From Sphingomonas sp. Leaf230 (GTDB lineage: Bacteria; Pseudomonadota; Alphaproteobacteria; Sphingomonadales; Sphingomonadaceae): DNA of 64,000 bases. Location: positions 1 to 64,000 of the forward strand of contig NZ_LMKW01000014.1 in NCBI RefSeq assembly GCF_001421745.1, read 5' to 3'. The notes beneath the pieces were generated by a model. The model worked only from the letters and a program-made list of their open reading frames with translations. It ran no database searches and was not told the DNA's origin. Both the position numbers and the translations under genes were made by a program. How positions within the stretch are numbered: position 1 is the first letter of the stretch; the number at the start of each line of letters is the position of its first letter. Shown piece after piece: positions 61,326 to 64,000 of this stretch.

Positions 61326-62621
61326 ATGAACGACCAGCTCACTCCCAAGGCCATCGTCGCCGCGCTCGACGCCCACATCATCGGCCAGGCCGCCGCGAAA
61401 CGCGCGGTCGCGGTCGCGATGCGCAACCGCTGGCGCCGCCAGCAGCTCAGCGAAGACCTCCGCGACGAGGTCACGCCCAAGAACATCCTGATGATCGGAC
61501 CGACCGGCTGCGGCAAGACCGAGATCAGCCGCCGCCTGGCCAAGCTCGCCGACGCACCGTTCGTGAAGGTCGAGGCGACCAAGTTCACCGAGGTCGGCTA
61601 TGTCGGCCGCGACGTCGAGCAGATCGCCCGCGACCTCGTCGAGGAAGCCATCCGCCTCGAAAAGGAACGGCGTCGTATAGCCGTCAAGGACAAGGCCGAA
61701 GAGGCAGCGATGGGGCGTTTGCTCGACGCACTCGTCGGCAAGGATTCGAGCACCGCGACGCGCGAAAGCTTCAAGCAGCGCTTCCTCGATGGTCACCTGA
61801 ACTCCGCCGAAGTCGAGATCGAGGTCGAGCAGGCGCCGACCACGCCGTTCGAAATCCCCGGCGGCGCGCCGCAGATGATCAATCTCGGCGAGATGATGAA
61901 GTCGTTCGGCGGCGGCCAGCAGCTCAAGCGACGGAAACTCACCGTCCACGCGGCGTGGGACAAGCTCGTCGAGGAAGAGGCCGACAAGCGCCTCGACCAA
62001 GACGAGGTGAGCCGCGCGGCGCTGGCCGACGCCGAGGCCAACGGCATCGTCTTCCTCGACGAGATCGACAAGATCGCGGTCGCGGACGGCCGCGGCGGTT
62101 CGATCAGCCGTGAAGGCGTCCAGCGTGACCTGTTGCCCTTGATCGAAGGCACCACCGTGGCCACTAAGTACGGCCCGATGAAGACCGACCACATCCTCTT
62201 CATCGCCAGCGGTGCATTCCACGTCGCCAAGCCAAGCGACCTGCTTCCCGAACTCCAGGGTCGCCTGCCGATCCGCGTCGAGCTGAAGGGCCTCACCGAA
62301 GCCGATTTCGTCGCGATCCTGTCGGACACCAAGGCGTCGCTGCCGCTCCAGTACAAGGCGCTGATCGCCACCGAAGGCGTCGGCATCGAGTTCACCGAAG
62401 ACGGCATCGCCGCAATCGCGCGCATCGCCGCCGAGGTGAATTCCGAGATCGAAAACATCGGCGCCCGACGTCTGCAGACGGTGATGGAAAAGCTGCTCGA
62501 GGAGGTAAGCTACAACGCGGAGGACCGCGGCGGCTCAAACCTCGTCATAGACGGCGCCTACGTCGACAGCCAGCTGAAGGAAATCGCCCGCAACACCGAC
62601 CTGAGCCGCTTCGTGCTGTAA
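61326..62621 (+). CDS. hslU: ATP-dependent protease ATPase subunit HslU
   Basis: This 431-residue AAA+ unfoldase feeds proteins into HslV. Walker A is GPTGCGKTEISRRLA (residues about 58-72), Walker B is IVFLDEIDKIA, and the I-domain between them is rich in charged residues. The C-terminal tail ends LSRFVL, the segment that inserts into HslV in homologues. The start MNDQLTPKAIVAAL is standard for the family. Confidence 0.98.
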   Translation: MNDQLTPKAIVAALDAHIIGQAAAKRAVAVAMRNRWRRQQLSEDLRDEVTPKNILMIGPTGCGKTEISRRLAKLADAPFVKVEATKFTEVGYVGRDVEQIARDLVEEAIRLEKERRRIAVKDKAEEAAMGRLLDALVGKDSSTATRESFKQRFLDGHLNSAEVEIEVEQAPTTPFEIPGGAPQMINLGEMMKSFGGGQQLKRRKLTVHAAWDKLVEEEADKRLDQDEVSRAALADAEANGIVFLDEIDKIAVADGRGGSISREGVQRDLLPLIEGTTVATKYGPMKTDHILFIASGAFHVAKPSDLLPELQGRLPIRVELKGLTEADFVAILSDTKASLPLQYKALIATEGVGIEFTEDGIAAIARIAAEVNSEIENIGARRLQTVMEKLLEEVSYNAEDRGGSNLVIDGAYVDSQLKEIARNTDLSRFVL

Positions 62622-62635
62622 TCGGCAGGCCTACC

Positions 62636-62717
62636 GTTTTCCTGCGAACGCAGGAATCCAGGGTAACGTGGCTAAACGCTCGTAACCCTGGACTCCTGCG
62701 TGCGCAGGAGAACAAAA
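62636..62717. repeat. paired palindromic repeat, family F
   Basis: TTTTCCTGCGAACGCAGGAA with TCCAGGGT is mirrored by ACCCTGGACTCCTGCGTGCG and CAGGAGAACAAAA. It is the only copy seen of this family in the window. Confidence 0.8.
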
Positions 62718-62734
62718 TTGGAGAGGAGAACACG

Positions 62735-63400
62735 ATGGACGTGACCGAAGCCATAGACGCTCGCCGCTCCGTCCGAGGCTTCCTCGACACTCCCGTCGAT
62801 CCCGCACTCCTCCGCGACATCGCAATAAAAGCGTCCCGAGCGGCAACCGGCGGCAACCTCCAGCCTTGGTACATCGCTATCGTCCAAGGTGAGGCGATGA
62901 CACGGCTCAAGACCATAATGGCCGACAATCTAGCCACCGGCGCAACCGAAACCCCAGCATACGACGTCTACCCGAAAGACCTCGCCGCTCCCTACCGAGA
63001 CCGCCGCTACGCCGTCGGCGAAGCGATGTACGCGCACCTCGGCATCCCCCGCGACGACAAGCCGGCGCGGCAGAAATGGTTCGCCCGAAACTTCCAGTTC
63101 TTCGGCGCCCCCGCCGCCTATTTCTGCACGGTCGACAAGCGCATGGGCCCGCCGCAATGGTCGGACCTCGGCATGTACCTGCAGAATCTGATGCTGTTGG
63201 CGGTCGAAGCCGGCCTCGCCACCTGCCCGCAGGAATGCTGGGCGATGTATCCGGAAACGATCGGCACGTTCCTCGGAACACCCGAAGACCGCATGCTCTT
63301 CTGCGGCATGGCGATCGGCTACGAGGACAAGAGCGCGCCGGCCAATGCACTGCGCACCGCGCGCGCGGACGAAGTCGAATGGCTTACGACGATCCGCTGA
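62735..63400 (+). CDS. nitroreductase family protein
   Basis: This 221-residue FMN-dependent oxidoreductase begins MDVTEAIDARRSVRGFLDT, and RRSVRGF binds the FMN phosphate. Further blocks are ASRAATGGNLQPW and ATCPQECWAMYPE. The ribosome binding site GGAGAGGAG lies six bases before the ATG. It reduces nitro groups or quinones with NAD(P)H; the natural substrate is unknown. Confidence 0.9.
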   Translation: MDVTEAIDARRSVRGFLDTPVDPALLRDIAIKASRAATGGNLQPWYIAIVQGEAMTRLKTIMADNLATGATETPAYDVYPKDLAAPYRDRRYAVGEAMYAHLGIPRDDKPARQKWFARNFQFFGAPAAYFCTVDKRMGPPQWSDLGMYLQNLMLLAVEAGLATCPQECWAMYPETIGTFLGTPEDRMLFCGMAIGYEDKSAPANALRTARADEVEWLTTIR

Positions 63401-63426
63401 TTCAATCCGTCATCGCAAACAGAGTA

Positions 63427-63530
63427 CCACCCCGGCGAAGGCCGGGGCCCAATTGGGTGACAAGTGTAACTGGCGGAAGCGCTTCGTTACCCCGGCCTTC
63501 CCAATTGGGCCCCGGCCTTCGCCGGGGTGG
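63427..63530. repeat. paired palindromic repeat, family B
   Basis: CCACCCCGGCGAAGGCCGGG with GCCCAATTGGG, mirrored at the right end by CCCAATTGGGCCCCGGCCTT. Downstream of the nitroreductase stop. Confidence 0.9.
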
Positions 63531-63561
63531 TGTATATGGGCCGGGTACGTCGCCCCCATTT

Positions 63562-63614
63562 TGTTCATCCGCGAAGGCGGGTGCCCAGACTGGGTCCCCG
63601 CCTTCGCGGGGAGA
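63562..63614. repeat. paired palindromic repeat, family C, short form
   Basis: GTTCATCCGCGAAGGCGGGT with GCCCAGACTGGGTCCCCG and CCTTCGCGGGGAGAC. The centre CCCAGACTGGG is itself a palindrome. Confidence 0.8.
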
Positions 63615-63619
63615 CAAGT

Positions 63620-63886
63620 TTAGAGGACTACCGTAACCGGCTTGGCACCCTTGATCCCCGCGAGGATCATCGCTTCCCAGACAGCCGGATCACCCGCCGC
63701 GGCCATTGCCTTATCCGGCTCGCGCAACGTCTTCAGCACTGCCAGCGCATCGGGCAGATAATCCGCCCACGCATCGTCGATCAGCCGCGAAGCCGACTCT
63801 GCATCGCCGCCGGCATTCGCGCTGATGCGCTGTCCCGCCAGCACGCGTGCGACGCGCTCGGCGACAGGTGTAGTGGAAACGTCCAT
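63620..63886 (-). CDS. small hypothetical protein
   Basis: This is an 88-residue, mostly helical, acidic protein. The ATG at 63886 is chosen because AGGAG lies seven bases upstream; an ATG two codons earlier has the binding site too close. It reads MDVSTTPVAERVARVL, then ASRLIDDAWADYLPDALAVL and ends GIKGAKPVTVVL. No cysteine or membrane segment is present and no family is recognised. It is followed downstream by repeats. Confidence 0.65.
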   Translation of the reverse strand: MDVSTTPVAERVARVLAGQRISANAGGDAESASRLIDDAWADYLPDALAVLKTLREPDKAMAAAGDPAVWEAMILAGIKGAKPVTVVL

Positions 63887-63943
63887 GAGCATTCTCCTCG
63901 CAGGACCGGTCTACACCAAACCCGCGAGGCGAACGAATGCTCC

Positions 63944-64000
63944 TTAGCGTGCCGAGCTCGGGCCCGCGCCGCGGCTCGGACCACGACCACCGCCGCCGCC
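63944..64000 (-). CDS. C-terminal Gly/Arg-rich tail of a gene cut by the window edge
   Basis: The last 18 codons before a TAA read GGGGGRGPSRGAGPSSAR. Such tails end RNA-binding proteins and DEAD-box helicases, but the domain lies beyond the edge and cannot be named. Confidence 0.45.
   Translation of the reverse strand, partial: GGGGGRGPSRGAGPSSAR

Noticed and set aside
17852..63614. Palindromic repeats as CRISPR arrays or intrinsic terminators
   Set aside because: Elements are single inverted pairs, not regularly spaced direct repeats, and lack the T run of intrinsic terminators.

Overview
The window reads as a chromosomal segment of a high-GC alphaproteobacterium of the Sphingomonadales, most likely Sphingomonas or a close relative. 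The signs are the yajC-secD-secF-Mth938 order, two large TonB-dependent receptors (one of the Oar-like, carboxypeptidase-repeat type), a DUF3297 protein, a LytS/LytTR pair, a plant-type glutamate-cysteine ligase, and a detached gene-transfer-agent lysis pair. Many intergenic gaps carry paired palindromes. There is no rRNA operon, CRISPR array, integrase or intact insertion sequence. One tRNA gene, tRNA-Pro(GGG), is present.

Region 0.2-5.1 kb (minus strand) is a phosphorus-scavenging set: class A acid phosphatase, Tat-exported PhoD phosphatase, then a TonB-dependent receptor preceded by three half-sites spaced exactly 11 bp apart, like a Pho box. Region 5.2-7.5 kb is a metal locus: DUF1826 and a COG0523/CobW GTPase diverge from a MerC-like membrane protein across a 62-bp gap that holds an AT-rich inverted repeat. 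Region 7.6-16 kb holds mixed accessory genes: FAD oxidoreductase, aldo/keto reductase with a divergent LysR regulator, small metallophosphoesterase, SGNH esterase, TIGR02594 endolysin-like protein, secreted MetX-like hydrolase, DUF2490 and RMD1/DUF155 proteins. It ends with a 55-residue Cys-rich gene that is easy to miss.

Region 16.5-29.8 kb carries an ICMT-like methyltransferase, gshA, rsmE, a 53-residue membrane protein, ubiA-pmbA-cysQ, an exported 377-residue protein, and the telA/XpaC-like module. That module is followed by a 56-residue Cys-rich gene that appears to start at CTG, and by a decayed copy of the XpaC-like 3' end. A zinc-type alcohol dehydrogenase and an HExxH putative protease follow. 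Region 29.9-43.1 kb has typA, an L,D-transpeptidase, DUF3297, an ABC-F ATPase, a SleB-type wall hydrolase, the LytTR/LytS pair and the Oar-like receptor.

Region 43.3-56.3 kb is mostly housekeeping: ligA, an SDR, recN, bamD, a mannose-6-phosphate isomerase, a GT4 glycosyltransferase, the Sec accessory operon and an ABM-family monooxygenase. Region 56.4-64 kb has tRNA-Pro, maeB, the GH108 endolysin plus 3TM holin pair that resembles the gene-transfer-agent lysis locus, hslVU, a nitroreductase and a small unknown protein. At the right edge is the Gly/Arg-rich tail of a further gene.

At least seven families of head-to-head palindromic repeats occupy intergenic gaps throughout, often two families in one gap. 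No RAYT transposase lies in the window, so any gene mobilising them would have to be elsewhere. Several of the most interesting small genes (16096-16263, 20518-20679, 25238-25408) are under 60 codons and were found by reading the gaps.
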